A DNA stretch of 64,000 nucleotides from Desertivibrio insolitus (GCF_017355965.1 NZ_JAFIQW010000004.1:372001-436000); one strand, 5' to 3'; shown: positions 8,500 to 18,550, counted from the first letter of the stretch. Numbers and translations are program-made. Notes: a model not told the origin generated them from the sequence alone.

Positions 8500-9174
8500 G
8501 TGCACGCCCGAATCCATCCGTCGATCCTCGCCGCCGACTTCGCCAACTTCGAGCGGGAGCTCTCGCGGATCACGACCGCCGACATGGTCCACGTCGACGT
8601 GATGGACAACCACTTCGTGCCGAACCTCACGTTCGGGCTGCCGATGGTGCAGCGCCTGGTGCAGGTCAGCCCCGTTCCGCTCGATGTGCACCTCATGATC
8701 GAGAATCCCGACCGCTGGGCCGTCGGCTACGCCGAGGCGGGCGCGGCGTCGGTCACGATCTCCGTCGAGGCGGCGGGTGATCCGGTCGAGATCGCCCGCG
8801 GCATCCGCCGGGCCGGCGCGAAGGCCGCGATCGCGGTCAAGCCCGGCACCGACGTCGAGCCCTACCTCGCGACGCTCGAGGAGTGGGACATGATCCTCGT
8901 GATGACCGTCGAGCCCGGCTTCGGCGGCCAGTCGTTCCAGACCGAGATGATGCCGAAGGTGCGCCGCACCGCCGAGGCCATCGCGGCGTCAGGCCTCGAC
9001 GTCCGGCTGCAGGTCGACGGCGGCATCGCGTCGGGAACGATCGCCGAGGCGGCCCGCCACGGCGCCGACACGTTCGTCGCGGGCAGCGCCGTCTACGGCA
9101 GCGACGACCCCGAGCGGGCGATCGCCGAGCTGCGCGCCGAGGCGGATGCCGCACTCAGCACCCCCGCGCACTGA
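8500..9174 (+). CDS. rpe: Ribulose-phosphate 3-epimerase
   Basis: 224 residues from GTG; interconverts ribulose 5-phosphate and xylulose 5-phosphate. A TIM-barrel with all expected signatures: IHPSILAADFANFE at the N-terminus, HVDVMDNHFVPNLTFG (metal ligands His and Asp), DVHLMIENPD, VMTVEPGFGGQSF, and QVDGGI...GADTFVAGSAVY for the phosphate site. There is no Shine-Dalgarno; the start follows a TAGGCT box by 6 nt. Its partners zwf, opcA, pgl and tal are at the far end of the window. Confidence 0.96.
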   Translation: MHARIHPSILAADFANFERELSRITTADMVHVDVMDNHFVPNLTFGLPMVQRLVQVSPVPLDVHLMIENPDRWAVGYAEAGAASVTISVEAAGDPVEIARGIRRAGAKAAIAVKPGTDVEPYLATLEEWDMILVMTVEPGFGGQSFQTEMMPKVRRTAEAIAASGLDVRLQVDGGIASGTIAEAARHGADTFVAGSAVYGSDDPERAIAELRAEADAALSTPAH

Positions 9175-9219
9175 GCACGCTGGCGCGCCAAGCACGCTGG
9201 CGCGCTGAGCACCCTGCGC
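9171..9219 (+). repeat. Short tandem repeat after rpe
   Basis: AGCACGCTGGCGCGC occurs twice, at 9174-9188 and 9191-9205, in a 17-nt period, followed by a degenerate third unit (TGAGCACCCTGCGCTC). The first unit begins at the rpe stop codon. It probably arose by slippage; no function is apparent. Confidence 0.7.
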
Positions 9220-9266
9220 TCTGAGCTCGGAGCCGGCACCCCGGCGGCACCTGGTTGACTTGTCGC

Positions 9267-9638
9267 ATGGCTGACACCGGAAAGACCAAGCCCGAGGTCG
9301 AGTTCGCGGGCGACACCGCTCCGAGCGAGCTGACCATCACCGACATCGAGGTGGGCGACGGCCCCGAGGCCCCTCCCGGCTCGACCGTCACCGTCCACTA
9401 CCTCGGCGTCGACTTCGAGACCGGCGAGGAGTTCGACTCCTCCTGGAACCGCGGTCAGTCGATCACGTTCCCGCTCGGCCAGCTCATCGCGGGTTGGCAG
9501 CAGGGCATCCCGGGCATGAAGGTCGGCGGACGCCGCCAGCTCGTCGTGCCCCCGCACCTGGCCTACGGCCCGGCTGGCGGTCACCGCCTCGGCGGCCGCA
9601 CCCTCATCTTCGTGATCGACCTGCTCGGCGTGAACTGA
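9267..9638 (+). CDS. FKBP-type peptidyl-prolyl cis-trans isomerase
   Basis: 123 residues from ATG. A single FKBP domain: [40 protein letters not shown] and a [14 protein letters not shown] segment. No signal peptide or lipobox, so it is predicted to be cytosolic and to assist proline isomerisation during folding. There is no Shine-Dalgarno. A TTGACT hexamer sits 6 nt before the ATG in the same geometry as the leaderless -10 boxes elsewhere, but it lacks the conserved second-position A. A TTG at 9255 in the same frame is a less likely start. It is followed by its own terminator, so it is separate from the his genes. Confidence 0.9.
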   Translation: MADTGKTKPEVEFAGDTAPSELTITDIEVGDGPEAPPGSTVTVHYLGVDFETGEEFDSSWNRGQSITFPLGQLIAGWQQGIPGMKVGGRRQLVVPPHLAYGPAGGHRLGGRTLIFVIDLLGVN

Positions 9639-9651
9639 CGCACGACGACCG

Positions 9652-9692
9652 GACGGATGCCGGGCGGGGCGGGTCCCCGTCCGGCATCCGTC
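9652..9692 (+). terminator. Hairpin terminator after the FKBP gene
   Basis: Perfect 12-bp inverted repeat GACGGATGCCGG (9652-9663) / CCGGCATCCGTC (9681-9692) with a 17-nt loop, followed by GTTTCC. It separates the isomerase gene from hisE. The stem is made of an inverted pair of the GGATGCC/GGCATCC word discussed in the findings. Confidence 0.7.
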
Positions 9693-9741
9693 GTTTCCGG
9701 GCCCCGACGGTCACCGGACGGGGCGGGCCTCCCGGCGGCGA

Positions 9742-9747
9742 TACGCT
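9742..9747 (+). promoter_or_regulatory. -10 box (TACGCT) for leaderless hisE
   Basis: TACGCT ends 7 nt before the hisE GTG, consistent with transcription starting at the start codon. It would drive the his-trp gene run. Confidence 0.5.
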
Positions 9748-9754
9748 TGTCGGC

Positions 9755-10018
9755 GTGAAATCCTTCGACGACCTCTTCGCCGAGCTGCGCGAGAAGGCCG
9801 AGACGCGCCCAGAGGGCTCGGGCACGGTCGCCGAGCTCGACGCCGGTGTGCACGCGATCGGCAAGAAGATCGTCGAGGAGGCCGCCGAGGTCTGGATGGC
9901 CGCCGAGTACGAGTCGGACGAGCGCACCGCCGAGGAGATCTCGCAGCTGCTCTACCACCTGCAGGTGCTGCTGCTCGCGAAGGGGCTCACGACGGAGGAC
10001 GTCTACCGACATCTGTGA
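9755..10018 (+). CDS. hisE: Phosphoribosyl-ATP pyrophosphatase
   Basis: 87 residues from GTG; hydrolyses phosphoribosyl-ATP to phosphoribosyl-AMP, the second step of histidine synthesis. The all-alpha MazG-like fold is visible in [14 protein letters not shown] (EExxE metal site) and [16 protein letters not shown]. It is free-standing here, while hisI is a separate gene downstream, as is usual in actinobacteria. No Shine-Dalgarno; it follows a TACGCT box by 7 nt. Confidence 0.95.
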   Translation: MKSFDDLFAELREKAETRPEGSGTVAELDAGVHAIGKKIVEEAAEVWMAAEYESDERTAEEISQLLYHLQVLLLAKGLTTEDVYRHL

Positions 10019-10061
10019 TGTCGCCCGTCCCGTCGTTCACGCACTCACCAGAAGGAACCCC

Positions 10062-10916
10062 ATGGCCAGCCAGCCGCCGCTGAGGATCGCGGTGCCCAAC
10101 AAGGGCTCGCTCAGCGAGACCGCCGCCCAGATGCTCCACGAGGCCGGATACGCCGGCCGCCGCGACACCCGCGAGCTCCACGTCGCCGACCCGCGCAACA
10201 ACGTCGAGTTCTTCTACCTCCGTCCCCGCGACATCGCGACGTACGTCGGGTCGGGCGCTCTCGACGTCGGCATCACCGGCCGCGACCTGCTGCTCGACTC
10301 CGAGAGCGAGGCCGCCGAGATCGCGAGCCTCGACTTCGGCGGCTCGACGTTCCGCTTCGCCGGCCCGCCCTCCCGCTTCGCGGAGGTGCGCGACCTCGAC
10401 GGCGCGCGGGTCGCGACGAGCTATCCCGGACTCGTCGGAGCGTTCCTCGCCGAGCACGGCGTCACCGCGAAGCTCGTGCGTCTCGACGGCGCCGTGGAAT
10501 CGGCGGTACGCCTCGGCGTCGCCGACGCGGTGGCCGACGTCGTCTCGACCGGCGCCACGCTGCGCGCCGCGGGCCTCGAGATCTTCGGACCGGTCATCCT
10601 CGAGTCGACCGCCGTGCTGATCAGCGCGGATGCCTCGCGCCCCGGCATCGACGTGCTGCACCGCCGCCTCCAGGGCGTGCTCGTCGCCCGGCAGTACGTG
10701 CTCATGGACTACGACGTGCCCCGCGCGCTCCTCGACGAGGCCGCTGCGCTCGCGCCCGGCATCGAGTCGCCGACGGTCAGCCCGCTGCACGACCCCGAGT
10801 GGGCCGCCGTGCGCGTCATGGTCAAGCGCCGCGACATGAACCTCATCATGGACGGGCTGTACGACCTGGGCGCGAAGGCGATCCTCGTCAGCCCCATCCA
10901 CGCCGCGAGGCTCTGA
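10062..10916 (+). CDS. hisG: ATP phosphoribosyltransferase, long form
   Basis: 284 residues; first and committed step of histidine synthesis, joining PRPP to ATP. ATG with GAAGGA upstream. The N-terminus [18 protein letters not shown] and the PRPP loop [16 protein letters not shown] are clear. The C-terminal domain (residues ~210-284, ending [22 protein letters not shown]) is the regulatory domain of the long HisG form that binds histidine, so the enzyme should be feedback inhibited without HisZ. Stop and hisF start share one base (TGATG). Confidence 0.96.
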   Translation: MASQPPLRIAVPNKGSLSETAAQMLHEAGYAGRRDTRELHVADPRNNVEFFYLRPRDIATYVGSGALDVGITGRDLLLDSESEAAEIASLDFGGSTFRFAGPPSRFAEVRDLDGARVATSYPGLVGAFLAEHGVTAKLVRLDGAVESAVRLGVADAVADVVSTGATLRAAGLEIFGPVILESTAVLISADASRPGIDVLHRRLQGVLVARQYVLMDYDVPRALLDEAAALAPGIESPTVSPLHDPEWAAVRVMVKRRDMNLIMDGLYDLGAKAILVSPIHAARL

Positions 10917-11677
10917 TGTCGGTCGCCACCCGCGTCATCCCGTGCCTCGACGTCGCGGCGGGCCGCGTCGTGAAGGGCGTCAACTTCCAGGGCCTGCGCG
11001 ACCAGGGCGACCCGGTCGAGCTCGCCCGCCGGTACTACGAGCAGGGCGCCGACGAGGTCACGTTCCTCGACGTCACGGCGACGGTCGACGACCGCGCGAC
11101 GATGTACGACGTCGTCACCGCGACGGCCGAGCAGGTCTTCATTCCGCTCACCGTCGGCGGGGGAGTGCGCTCGACGGAGGACGTCGCCCGTCTGCTCGGC
11201 TCCGGCGCCGACAAGATCGGCGTCAACAGCGCCGCCATCGCCCGCCCCGCGCTCATCGACGAGATCGCCGACCGGTTCGGGGCCCAGGTGTGCGTGCTGA
11301 GCCTCGACGTCAAGCGCGCGAGCGGCACGGCATCCGGCTTCGTCGTGACGACCCACGGCGGCCGCACCGCGACCGGCATCGACGCGCTCGACTGGGCCCG
11401 CGAGGCGATCGAGCGCGGCGCGGGCGAGCTGCTCGTCAACTCGATCGACGCGGACGGCACCCGGCAGGGCTTCGACCTCGAGCTCGTCGGTCTCATGCGC
11501 GAGCTGTCGACCGTTCCCGTCATCGCGAGCGGGGGAGCCGGCGCGATCGAGCACTTCGCCCCCGCGATCCACGCGGGCGCCGACGCCGTGCTCGCCGCGA
11601 GCGTCTTCCACTCCGGCGAGATCACCGTCGGCGACATCAAGCACGCCCTGCAGGCGGAAGGGGTGACGACCCGATGA
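10916..11677 (+). CDS. hisF: Imidazole glycerol phosphate synthase cyclase subunit
   Basis: 253 residues. The TIM-barrel subunit of the HisH-HisF enzyme, which uses ammonia from HisH to make imidazole glycerol phosphate and AICAR. Seen: [19 protein letters not shown] with the catalytic Asp, [29 protein letters not shown], the second catalytic Asp in [13 protein letters not shown], and ASGGAGA. The HisH partner is not in this window. Overlaps hisI by 4 nt (ATGA). Confidence 0.97.
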   Translation: MSVATRVIPCLDVAAGRVVKGVNFQGLRDQGDPVELARRYYEQGADEVTFLDVTATVDDRATMYDVVTATAEQVFIPLTVGGGVRSTEDVARLLGSGADKIGVNSAAIARPALIDEIADRFGAQVCVLSLDVKRASGTASGFVVTTHGGRTATGIDALDWAREAIERGAGELLVNSIDADGTRQGFDLELVGLMRELSTVPVIASGGAGAIEHFAPAIHAGADAVLAASVFHSGEITVGDIKHALQAEGVTTR

Positions 11678-12036
11678 CCGATGCCTCGCTCGACTCGGTG
11701 CTCGAGACCGCGCGCTTCGACCAGGCGGGCCTGCTGCCCGCGATCATCCAGGAGGAGGGCTCGAAGGACGTCCTCATGCTCGGCTGGATGGACCGCGAGG
11801 CGCTCCGCCGCACGCTCACCGACGGCCGGGTCACCTTCTGGTCCCGCTCCCGCCAGGAGTACTGGCGCAAGGGCGACACGTCCGGGCACGCGCAGTACGT
11901 GCGCGCCGCCGCGTTCGACTGCGACAGCGACGCGCTGCTCGTGACCGTGCACCAGATCGGCGCCGCGTGCCACACGGGCGCGCACTCGTGCTTCGAGGTC
12001 GGGCCGCTCGAGCCCGTGATCGGGGAGCCCGCATGA
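11674..12036 (+). CDS. hisI: Phosphoribosyl-AMP cyclohydrolase
   Basis: 120 residues; zinc hydrolase opening the adenine ring of phosphoribosyl-AMP, the third histidine step. Motifs: [33 protein letters not shown], the metal site DCDSD, and the zinc cysteines in [15 protein letters not shown] overlaps the hisF stop, and its own stop overlaps the trpE start (ATGA both times), so histidine and tryptophan genes are translationally chained. Confidence 0.97.
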   Translation: MTDASLDSVLETARFDQAGLLPAIIQEEGSKDVLMLGWMDREALRRTLTDGRVTFWSRSRQEYWRKGDTSGHAQYVRAAAFDCDSDALLVTVHQIGAACHTGAHSCFEVGPLEPVIGEPA

Positions 12037-13553
12037 GCCTCACGACGACCCGGGAGCGCTTCGACGCGCTGCTGCCCGACCACCGCGTGCTGCCCGTCGT
12101 GCGCGAGCTATTCGCCGACACCGAGACCCCCGTCGGCATCTACCGCAAGCTCTCCCAGGGCGCCCCCGGCACGTTCCTCCTCGAGTCCGCCGAGCAGGGC
12201 GGCATCTGGTCGCGCTACTCCTTCATCGGCGTCTCCGCGTTCGGCGTTCTGACGCAGAGCGGGGCGGATGCCACGTGGCAGCCGGTCACGCTCGACGCCG
12301 AGCGCGCCCTCGGCGCCGACGCGCCGACCGCGCCCCTCGCGGCCGTCGAGCACCTCTACGAGCGCTGGGCCACGCCCGCCCTCCCCGAACTGCCCCCGCT
12401 CACCGGCGGCCTCGTGGGCTTCATCGGCTGGGAGGCGGTGCGCCAGCTCGAGCGGCTGCCCGACGCGCCGCCCGCCGAGTTCGACGTCCCCGGTCAGGCC
12501 CTGAGCTTCGTCGCCGACCTCGCCGTCGTCGACCACCGCACGGGCGCCGTGCTGCTCATCGCGAACGTGCTCGCCGACGGCGAGCAGACCCCGGAGGCGC
12601 TCTGGGCGGAGGCGCAGCGGCGCCTCGACGACCTGCAGACACGGCTCGCCGCACCGAGCGAGGCCCACCTCGCCGAGGTCGACCTCACCGCCGCCCCGGA
12701 GCCGACGCTCCGCCTCGAGCCGGGCGCCTTCCAGCAGACGGTCGTCGCCGCCAAGGAGTTCATCCGCGACGGCGACGTGTTCCAGGTCGTGCTGTCGCAG
12801 CGCTTCGATCACGAGGCATCCGCCCCCGCGATCGACGTCTACCGGGTGCTGCGCACGCTCAACCCGAGCCCGTACATGTACCTGCTCTCCCTCGAGTCTC
12901 CCGCGGGCGAGCCGTACCACGTCGTGGGCAGCTCGCCGGAGGCGCTCGTCAAGGTGCAGGAGGGCCGCGTCTACTCGCACCCCATCGCCGGCTCGCGTCC
13001 GCGCGGGGCGACCCCCGACGAGGACCAGGGCTTCGCCGAGGACCTCGCCGCCGACGAGAAGGAGCGCGCCGAGCACCTCATGCTCGTCGACCTCGCCCGC
13101 AACGACCTCGCGAAGGTCTGCCGCCCCGGCACGGTCGAGGTCACCGAGTTCATGCGCATCGAGCGCTACAGCCACATCATGCACCTCGTCTCGAGCGTCG
13201 AGGGCGACCTCGCCCCCGGCCGCAACGCCGTCGACGTGTTCCGAGCGACGTTCCCCGCCGGCACGCTCTCGGGCGCACCGAAGCCTCGGGCGCTCGAGAT
13301 CATCGACGAGCTCGAGGTCGCCCAGCGCGGCGTCTACGGGGGAGTGGTCGGGTACTTCGGCTTCGGCGGCGACGCCGACGTCGCGATCGCGATCCGCACG
13401 GCCCTCCTGCAGGGCGGGATCGCCCGCGTGCAGGCCGGCGCCGGACTCGTCGCCGACAGCGACCCCGACACCGAGGAGCTCGAGACGCGCAACAAGGCCG
13501 CCGCGCCGCTCCGTGCCGTGGCGATCGCGAACGCCATGCGGAGGCTCGGCTGA
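12033..13553 (+). CDS. trpE: Anthranilate synthase component I
   Basis: 506 residues; converts chorismate to anthranilate with ammonia from TrpG. The tryptophan feedback site begins FLLES in the N-terminal region (residue ~49). The chorismate-binding domain has [45 protein letters not shown] and [20 protein letters not shown]. The trpG and trpD genes are not here. Because the start overlaps hisI there is no room for a leader peptide or attenuator. A GGAGG near its 3' end serves the next gene. Confidence 0.97.
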   Translation: MSLTTTRERFDALLPDHRVLPVVRELFADTETPVGIYRKLSQGAPGTFLLESAEQGGIWSRYSFIGVSAFGVLTQSGADATWQPVTLDAERALGADAPTAPLAAVEHLYERWATPALPELPPLTGGLVGFIGWEAVRQLERLPDAPPAEFDVPGQALSFVADLAVVDHRTGAVLLIANVLADGEQTPEALWAEAQRRLDDLQTRLAAPSEAHLAEVDLTAAPEPTLRLEPGAFQQTVVAAKEFIRDGDVFQVVLSQRFDHEASAPAIDVYRVLRTLNPSPYMYLLSLESPAGEPYHVVGSSPEALVKVQEGRVYSHPIAGSRPRGATPDEDQGFAEDLAADEKERAEHLMLVDLARNDLAKVCRPGTVEVTEFMRIERYSHIMHLVSSVEGDLAPGRNAVDVFRATFPAGTLSGAPKPRALEIIDELEVAQRGVYGGVVGYFGFGGDADVAIAIRTALLQGGIARVQAGAGLVADSDPDTEELETRNKAAAPLRAVAIANAMRRLG

Positions 13554-14221
13554 GCGGCGCGCTGCCGGAGCCCCCGGCCGAGGATCCGAGCCGGAAGGCC
13601 GCGCCCGCGCGGGCGACCGGTCGCCGGGCCCGCCTGCTCGCCGTCCTCGGCGTCGTCGCGAGCGCCGCGCTCGCCCTGCTCGCTTGGACGCAGCCCTGGT
13701 TCCGCTTCACGACGGATGCCGGGATCGTCGAGGCACCCGGAGAGGCGGCGGCACCGGCCCTCGCGGCCCTCGCTGTCGCCTCGCTCGCGCTCGGCGCCGC
13801 CCTCACCCTCGCGGGACCCGTGTTCCGGGTGGTCTTCGCCCTGCTCGAGCTCGCGATCGGCCTCGGCCTCGGTGCGACCGCCATCGGCGCCCTCGTCGCG
13901 CCCTACGAGAGCGCCGGCACTGTCGTCACCGAGCTCACCGGCGTCGCCGGCACCGACTCGATCGAGTCGCTCGTGAGCGCGGTCGCCGTCACCCCGTGGC
14001 CGTTCGTCGCGATCGCCAGCGCGCTCGGCGCTCTGGCATCCGGTGCCTGGATCCTGCTCACCGCGCGGCGCTGGCCGGGCTCGACCCGCCGCTACCAGGC
14101 GGTGCGGCTCGCGCCGGCGGATGCGCCCCGGACCGCCGCGGCGGACTGGGACGCCCTGAGCGAGGGCGACGACCCCACCGACGGCCCCCGCGACGACGGG
14201 GGCCCGGGCAACTCCCGGTAG
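13550..14221 (+). CDS. Trp-operon associated membrane protein (probable CTG start)
   Basis: About 223 residues, four predicted membrane segments (near 29-50, 65-87, 92-115 and 137-158 from the proposed start) and a polar acidic tail ending [13 protein letters not shown]. It matches in position, size and topology the conserved actinobacterial membrane protein between trpE and trpC (Rv1610-like); its function is unknown. The frame has no ATG, GTG or TTG before the first membrane segment. The CTG at 13550 overlaps the trpE stop (CTGA) and sits 5 nt after a perfect GGAGG, making it the best start. Alternatively a CTG at 13562 could be used. Confidence 0.82.
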   Translation: MSGALPEPPAEDPSRKAAPARATGRRARLLAVLGVVASAALALLAWTQPWFRFTTDAGIVEAPGEAAAPALAALAVASLALGAALTLAGPVFRVVFALLELAIGLGLGATAIGALVAPYESAGTVVTELTGVAGTDSIESLVSAVAVTPWPFVAIASALGALASGAWILLTARRWPGSTRRYQAVRLAPADAPRTAAADWDALSEGDDPTDGPRDDGGPGNSR

Positions 14222-14224
14222 ACT
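14219..14224 (+). promoter_or_regulatory. Possible internal -10 box (TAGACT) before the HGxxPAAW gene
   Basis: TAGACT overlaps the TAG stop of the preceding gene and lies 36 nt before the next ATG. The same hexamer precedes lgt and sodA. It could give the trpCBA block an extra promoter. Confidence 0.4.
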
Positions 14225-14260
14225 TTCCGCCGATCCACCACGACCACGAGGAGCGACCCC

Positions 14261-14497
14261 ATGGCCCACGAAGACCAGGACCACCACGGCAACTCGCCGG
14301 CAGCCTGGACCGGCGTGACGATCATCCTGATCGCCTTCGCCATCGGCACCGTCGCCTTCTTCCTCGAGGTCGAGTGGCTCGTCTGGATCTGCGGCATCCT
14401 CGTCCTCGTCGGACTCCTCGTCGGCTTCCTCATGGGCAAGCTGGGCTACGGGGTCAACGGGCCGCGCTACGTCGCGCGCCGCAGCGACGCCGACTAG
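14261..14497 (+). CDS. HGxxPAAW-type small membrane protein
   Basis: 78 residues with a polar His/Asp-rich N-terminus, the motif HGNSPAAW at 9-16 and two membrane helices ([20 protein letters not shown] and [20 protein letters not shown]). A short basic tail follows. I recognise the HGxxPAAW motif as a mark of small actinobacterial proteins encoded beside trp genes; no function is known. ATG with GAGGAG upstream. Its stop and the trpC GTG share one base (TAGTG), so it is firmly in the operon. Confidence 0.85.
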   Translation: MAHEDQDHHGNSPAAWTGVTIILIAFAIGTVAFFLEVEWLVWICGILVLVGLLVGFLMGKLGYGVNGPRYVARRSDAD

Positions 14498-15279
14498 TGG
14501 CGACCGATCTTCTCGCGGAACTGACGGCAGGAGCCGTCGCCGACGCGCGCGAGCGCCAGGAGTCCACGCCCCTCGCGGCCGTCGAGGCGGCCGCCCTCGA
14601 GGCGGCGCCCGCGCTCGACGCCCGCGCGGCCCTGGCCGTGCCCACGGTCAGCGTCATCGCCGAGGTGAAGCGCGCGAGCCCGTCGCGCGGCTCCCTCGCC
14701 GCGATCCCGGACCCGGCCGAGCTCGCCGCGCTCTACGAGCAGGGCGGCGCCGCCGTCGTCAGCGTGCTCACCGAGCAGCGCCGGTTCAAGGGGTCGCTCG
14801 ACGACCTGCGCGCCGTCAAGCAGCGCGTGTCGATCCCGGTGCTCCGCAAGGACTTCCTCGTCGAGCCCTACCAGCTGTTCGAGGCCCGCGCCGCGGGCGC
14901 CGACGTCGTGCTGCTCATCGTCGCGTCGCTCGAGCAGCGCGCCCTCGTCGAGCTGCACGAGCTCGCGACCCAGCTCGGCATGACCGCGCTCGTCGAGGCG
15001 CACAGCGCCGACGAGGTCTCCCGCGCCGTCGACGCCGGCGCGACCGTCGTCGGCGTCAACGCCCGCGACCTCACCACGTTCGAGCTCGACGCCGGTCTCT
15101 TCGGCCGGCTCGCGCCGGGCATCCCCGACGGCGTCGTCAAGGTCGCCGAGTCCGCCGTCAGTACCGAGGCCGACGTCGCGGCCTACCGCGCCGCCGGCGC
15201 CGACGCCGTGCTCGTCGGCGAGGCCCTCGTCACCGACGGCGACCCCGTCTCCACCCTTCAGCGCTTCCTGGCGGTTTGA
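14497..15279 (+). CDS. trpC: Indole-3-glycerol phosphate synthase
   Basis: 260 residues from GTG; closes the indole ring. TIM-barrel motifs: [16 protein letters not shown] (catalytic Lys and substrate loop), [48 protein letters not shown] and VAESAV. It is not fused to TrpF. Preceded directly by the HGxxPAAW gene and followed by trpB after a few nt. Confidence 0.96.
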   Translation: MATDLLAELTAGAVADARERQESTPLAAVEAAALEAAPALDARAALAVPTVSVIAEVKRASPSRGSLAAIPDPAELAALYEQGGAAVVSVLTEQRRFKGSLDDLRAVKQRVSIPVLRKDFLVEPYQLFEARAAGADVVLLIVASLEQRALVELHELATQLGMTALVEAHSADEVSRAVDAGATVVGVNARDLTTFELDAGLFGRLAPGIPDGVVKVAESAVSTEADVAAYRAAGADAVLVGEALVTDGDPVSTLQRFLAV

Positions 15280-15284
15280 ACACC

Positions 15285-16499
15285 ATGACCCTTCTCCGCG
15301 ACGCCGTCGGCCCCTACTTCGGCGACTACGGCGGGCGCTTCGTGCCCGAGTCCCTCATCGCCGCCCTCGACGAGCTCGACGCGGCCTACCGCGTCGCCCG
15401 CGAGGACCCCGAGTTCCAGGCGGAGCTCGACGAGCTGCACCGCACCTACACCGGGCGGCCCTCGATCATCACCGAGGCGCCCCGCTTCGCTCAGCACGCG
15501 GGCGGCGCCCGCATCCTGCTGAAGCGCGAGGACCTCAACCACACCGGGTCGCACAAGATCAACAACGTGCTCGGCCAGGCCCTGCTCGCCAAGCGCCTCG
15601 GCAAGACCCGCCTCATCGCCGAGACCGGCGCCGGGCAGCACGGTGTCGCGACCGCGACCGCCGCGGCGCTCTTCGGCATGGAGTGCGTCGTGTACATGGG
15701 CGAGGTCGACACCGAGCGCCAGGCGCTCAACGTCGCCCGCATGCGTCTGCTCGGAGCGACCGTGATCCCGGTGAAGACGGGCTCGCGCACGCTCAAGGAT
15801 GCGATCAACGAGGCGCTCCGCGACTGGGTGGCCAACGTCTCGACGACGCACTACCTGCTCGGCACCGTCGCCGGTCCGCACCCGTTCCCCGTCATGGTGC
15901 GCGACTTCCACAAGATCATCGGCGAGGAGGCCCGCGAGCAGGTCCTCGCCCTCACCGGGCGCCTGCCGCACGCGATCGCCGCGTGCGTCGGCGGCGGCAG
16001 CAACGCGATGGGCATCTTCCACGCGTTCCTCGACGACCCCGACGTCAAGCTCTACGGCTTCGAGGCCGCGGGCGACGGCGCCGACACGCCGCACCACGCC
16101 GCGACCATCACCAAGGGCCGCCCCGGCGTGCTGCACGGCGCGAAGAGCTACATGTTGCAGGACGAGGACGGCCAGACGATGGAGTCGCACTCCATCTCCG
16201 CCGGCCTCGACTACCCCGGCGTCGGCCCGGAGCACGCCTGGCTCGCCGACATCGGCCGCGCCAGCTACCTGCCCGTGACGGATGCCGAGGCGATGGAGGC
16301 CTTCCGCCTGCTGACCCAGACCGAGGGCATCATCCCCGCGATCGAGTCGTCGCACGCCCTCGCCGGCGCGCTCGCGCTCGGCCGCGAACTCGGCCCCGAG
16401 GGCATCGTGCTCGTGAACCTCTCCGGGCGCGGCGACAAGGACGTGACGACCGCCGCCCGGTGGTTCAAGGTGCTCGACGAGAACGCGGAGCAGATGTGA
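15285..16499 (+). CDS. trpB: Tryptophan synthase beta chain
   Basis: 404 residues; PLP enzyme condensing indole and serine. N-terminus [17 protein letters not shown] is standard. PLP lysine is Lys91 in [11 protein letters not shown], and the PLP phosphate loop is [10 protein letters not shown] chose ATG 15285; an in-frame TTG at 15276 overlaps the trpC stop (TTGA) and is a real alternative, adding three residues. Shine-Dalgarno is poor for both. The stop overlaps the trpA start (GTGA), as expected for an alpha-beta pair made in equal amounts. Confidence 0.96.
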   Translation: MTLLRDAVGPYFGDYGGRFVPESLIAALDELDAAYRVAREDPEFQAELDELHRTYTGRPSIITEAPRFAQHAGGARILLKREDLNHTGSHKINNVLGQALLAKRLGKTRLIAETGAGQHGVATATAAALFGMECVVYMGEVDTERQALNVARMRLLGATVIPVKTGSRTLKDAINEALRDWVANVSTTHYLLGTVAGPHPFPVMVRDFHKIIGEEAREQVLALTGRLPHAIAACVGGGSNAMGIFHAFLDDPDVKLYGFEAAGDGADTPHHAATITKGRPGVLHGAKSYMLQDEDGQTMESHSISAGLDYPGVGPEHAWLADIGRASYLPVTDAEAMEAFRLLTQTEGIIPAIESSHALAGALALGRELGPEGIVLVNLSGRGDKDVTTAARWFKVLDENAEQM

Positions 16500-17299
16500 C
16501 GAGCGAAGCCCCCCGCATCACGAGCCCCGTCGGCACGCTGCTCTCCGAGCGCCGCGCCGCCGGACGGGGCGCCCTCGTCGGCTACCTGCCGGCCGGCTTC
16601 CCCGACCTCGCCACGAGCGTCGAGTCCGCCGTCGCGATCGCCGAGAACGGCGTCGACGTCATCGAGCTCGGCGTGCCGTACTCCGACCCGGTCATGGACG
16701 GCGCCGTCATCCAGGCCGCGACGCAGACCGCGCTCGCGAACGGCTTCCGGCTCGCCCACGTCTTCGACGCCGTCGCGCAGATCACGAGCCGCGTCGACGT
16801 GCCCGTGCTCCTGATGACCTACTTCAACCCCGTCATGCAGTACGGCGTCGACCGCTTCGCACGCGACCTCGCCGCGGCCGGGGGAGCGGGCCTCATCACG
16901 CCCGACCTGGTGCCCGACGAGGCCGGGCCCTGGCTCGCAGCCTCCGACGAGACCGGGCTCGACCGCGTCTTCCTCGCCGCGCCCTCGTCGTCGCACGAGC
17001 GGCTCGTGCAGTCGGTGACGATGAGCCGCGGCTTTGTCTACGCCGTCTCGACGATGGGCATCACCGGCGCGCGCAGCGACGTCGACGTGGCCGCCCGCTC
17101 GCTCGTCTCCCGCCTCCGCGACGCCGGAGCGGAGCACGCGTGCGTCGGCGTCGGCATCTCCACCGCCGACCAGGTGCGCGAGGTGCTCGAGTACGCCGAC
17201 GGCGCGATCGTCGGCTCGATGCTCGTGAAGGCCCTCGCCGACGGCGGGGTGCCCGGCGTCGGCCGCGCCGCCGCCGAACTCGCGCGCGGCCTCTCCTGA
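16496..17299 (+). CDS. trpA: Tryptophan synthase alpha chain
   Basis: 267 residues from GTG overlapping the trpB stop. Cleaves indole-glycerol phosphate and channels indole to TrpB. Motifs: [32 protein letters not shown] (catalytic Glu and Asp), [12 protein letters not shown], and the phosphate site in [13 protein letters not shown] plus [11 protein letters not shown]. Last gene of the trp block. Confidence 0.96.
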   Translation: MTSEAPRITSPVGTLLSERRAAGRGALVGYLPAGFPDLATSVESAVAIAENGVDVIELGVPYSDPVMDGAVIQAATQTALANGFRLAHVFDAVAQITSRVDVPVLLMTYFNPVMQYGVDRFARDLAAAGGAGLITPDLVPDEAGPWLAASDETGLDRVFLAAPSSSHERLVQSVTMSRGFVYAVSTMGITGARSDVDVAARSLVSRLRDAGAEHACVGVGISTADQVREVLEYADGAIVGSMLVKALADGGVPGVGRAAAELARGLS

Positions 17300-17340
17300 C
17301 GCGACGGCCGCGCGGCGTCCGCCGTCTTCCGCACCGTCGC

Positions 17341-17346
17341 TAGACT
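17341..17346 (+). promoter_or_regulatory. -10 box (TAGACT) for lgt
   Basis: TAGACT about 40 nt before the lgt GTG, leaving a short leader that contains GAAAGGGA as Shine-Dalgarno. This would let lgt be expressed apart from the trp genes. Confidence 0.45.
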
Positions 17347-17385
17347 CTGCCTTCGACCCCACCGACCACCGAAAGGGACATCCCC

Positions 17386-18405
17386 GTGATCGCTCACTCG
17401 AGCCTCCCGAGCCCCGACACCGAGCTCCAGGTGCCGATCACCCTCTCGGGTCAGTGGCTGCGCGACCTCGGCCTGTCGTGGTTCCCCGACTTCAACATCC
17501 ACGCCTACGCCCTCTGCATCCTCGCCGGGATCATCGCGGCGATCATCGTCACCGCGGCCCGGCTCCGCCGCCGCGGCGTGGACTCGGGCGTCGTGTTCGA
17601 CGTCGGCATCTTCGCCGTGATCCTCGGCATCCTCGGCGGTCGGCTCTACCACGTCTTCACCCACCCGGGCGACTACTTCTTCGAGGGCGCCAACCTGCTC
17701 GAGATCTTCGCGATCTGGAACGGCGGGATGGCGATCTTCGGCGCCCTCATCGGCGGCGCGATCGGCACCTGGATCGGCTGCCGCATCGCCGGCGTCCGGT
17801 TCTGGACCTTCGCCGACGCGCTCGCCCCCGGGCTCCTGCTCGCGCAGGCCTTCGGCCGGCTCGGCAACTACTTCAACCACGAGCTCTTCGGCATCCCCAC
17901 CGACCTGCCGTGGGGCCTCGAGATCGAGTCGACGAACCCCGCGTTCCCGATCGGCCTGCCGTCGGACACGCTGTTCCACCCGACCTTCCTCTACGAGATC
18001 CTGTGGAACCTGCTCGGCTTCGCCGTGATCCTGCTGCTCGACCGCGAGTTCCGCTTCCAGTGGGGCCGGGCACTCGGCCTGTACCTCATCTGGTACGGCA
18101 TCGGGCGCAGCTGGTTCGAGGCGATCCGCATCGACCCGAGCGAGCTGTTCCTCGGCATCCGCGTCAACATCTGGGCCGCGTGGCTCGCGATCCTCCTGGG
18201 CGTCGTGATCTTCGTCGTGCAGAAGCGCCGCCACCCGGGACTCGAGCCCAGCGGCTACGTTCCGGGCCGCGAGCCGGAAGACGAGGTCTCGGACAAGGTA
18301 GACTCCGACGAGACCTACACCGACGAGGACGACGACTCCCTCGAGCCCGTCCCCGCCGGAGTATCCGGTGCGACCGCCACAAGCTCCTCCCGCGCCACCT
18401 CCTGA
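17386..18405 (+). CDS. lgt: Prolipoprotein diacylglyceryl transferase
   Basis: 339 residues from GTG. Integral membrane enzyme that adds diacylglycerol to the lipobox cysteine of prelipoproteins, such as the lipoprotein encoded at 26121-26921. Seven or so membrane helices; signatures IWNGGMAIFGALIGG, the catalytic-region AFGRLGNYFNHELFG and HPTFLYE. After the last helix it has an acidic C-terminal tail of about 60 residues ending in a Ser/Thr/Ala-rich stretch, common in actinobacterial Lgt. Placement after trpA is conserved in actinobacteria. Confidence 0.95.
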   Translation: MIAHSSLPSPDTELQVPITLSGQWLRDLGLSWFPDFNIHAYALCILAGIIAAIIVTAARLRRRGVDSGVVFDVGIFAVILGILGGRLYHVFTHPGDYFFEGANLLEIFAIWNGGMAIFGALIGGAIGTWIGCRIAGVRFWTFADALAPGLLLAQAFGRLGNYFNHELFGIPTDLPWGLEIESTNPAFPIGLPSDTLFHPTFLYEILWNLLGFAVILLLDREFRFQWGRALGLYLIWYGIGRSWFEAIRIDPSELFLGIRVNIWAAWLAILLGVVIFVVQKRRHPGLEPSGYVPGREPEDEVSDKVDSDETYTDEDDDSLEPVPAGVSGATATSSSRATS

Positions 18406-18525
18406 CAGCACCGCCGCGGCCGCAGCCAGCCGCTCGCGCCCGTGACCATCCGACGACGGATGCCACCCGCCGCCACCCTCCTGCCAGCGTGCAGCCGCCC
18501 CGGGCCAACGTCGTCCCCCGTGTAT

Positions 18526-18531
18526 TACCTT
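18526..18531 (+). promoter_or_regulatory. Probable -10 box (TACCTT) for gltB
   Basis: TACCTT lies 19 nt before the gltB ATG, with GTGAGGA between as Shine-Dalgarno. The rest of the 145-nt gap after lgt holds no clear terminator. Confidence 0.35.
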
Positions 18532-18550
18532 TCCTCGTGAGGACGGTCCC

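Noticed and set aside
12000-12040. Trp leader peptide or attenuator before trpE
   Set aside because: trpE starts inside the hisI stop codon, leaving no leader; no Trp-codon run is present.
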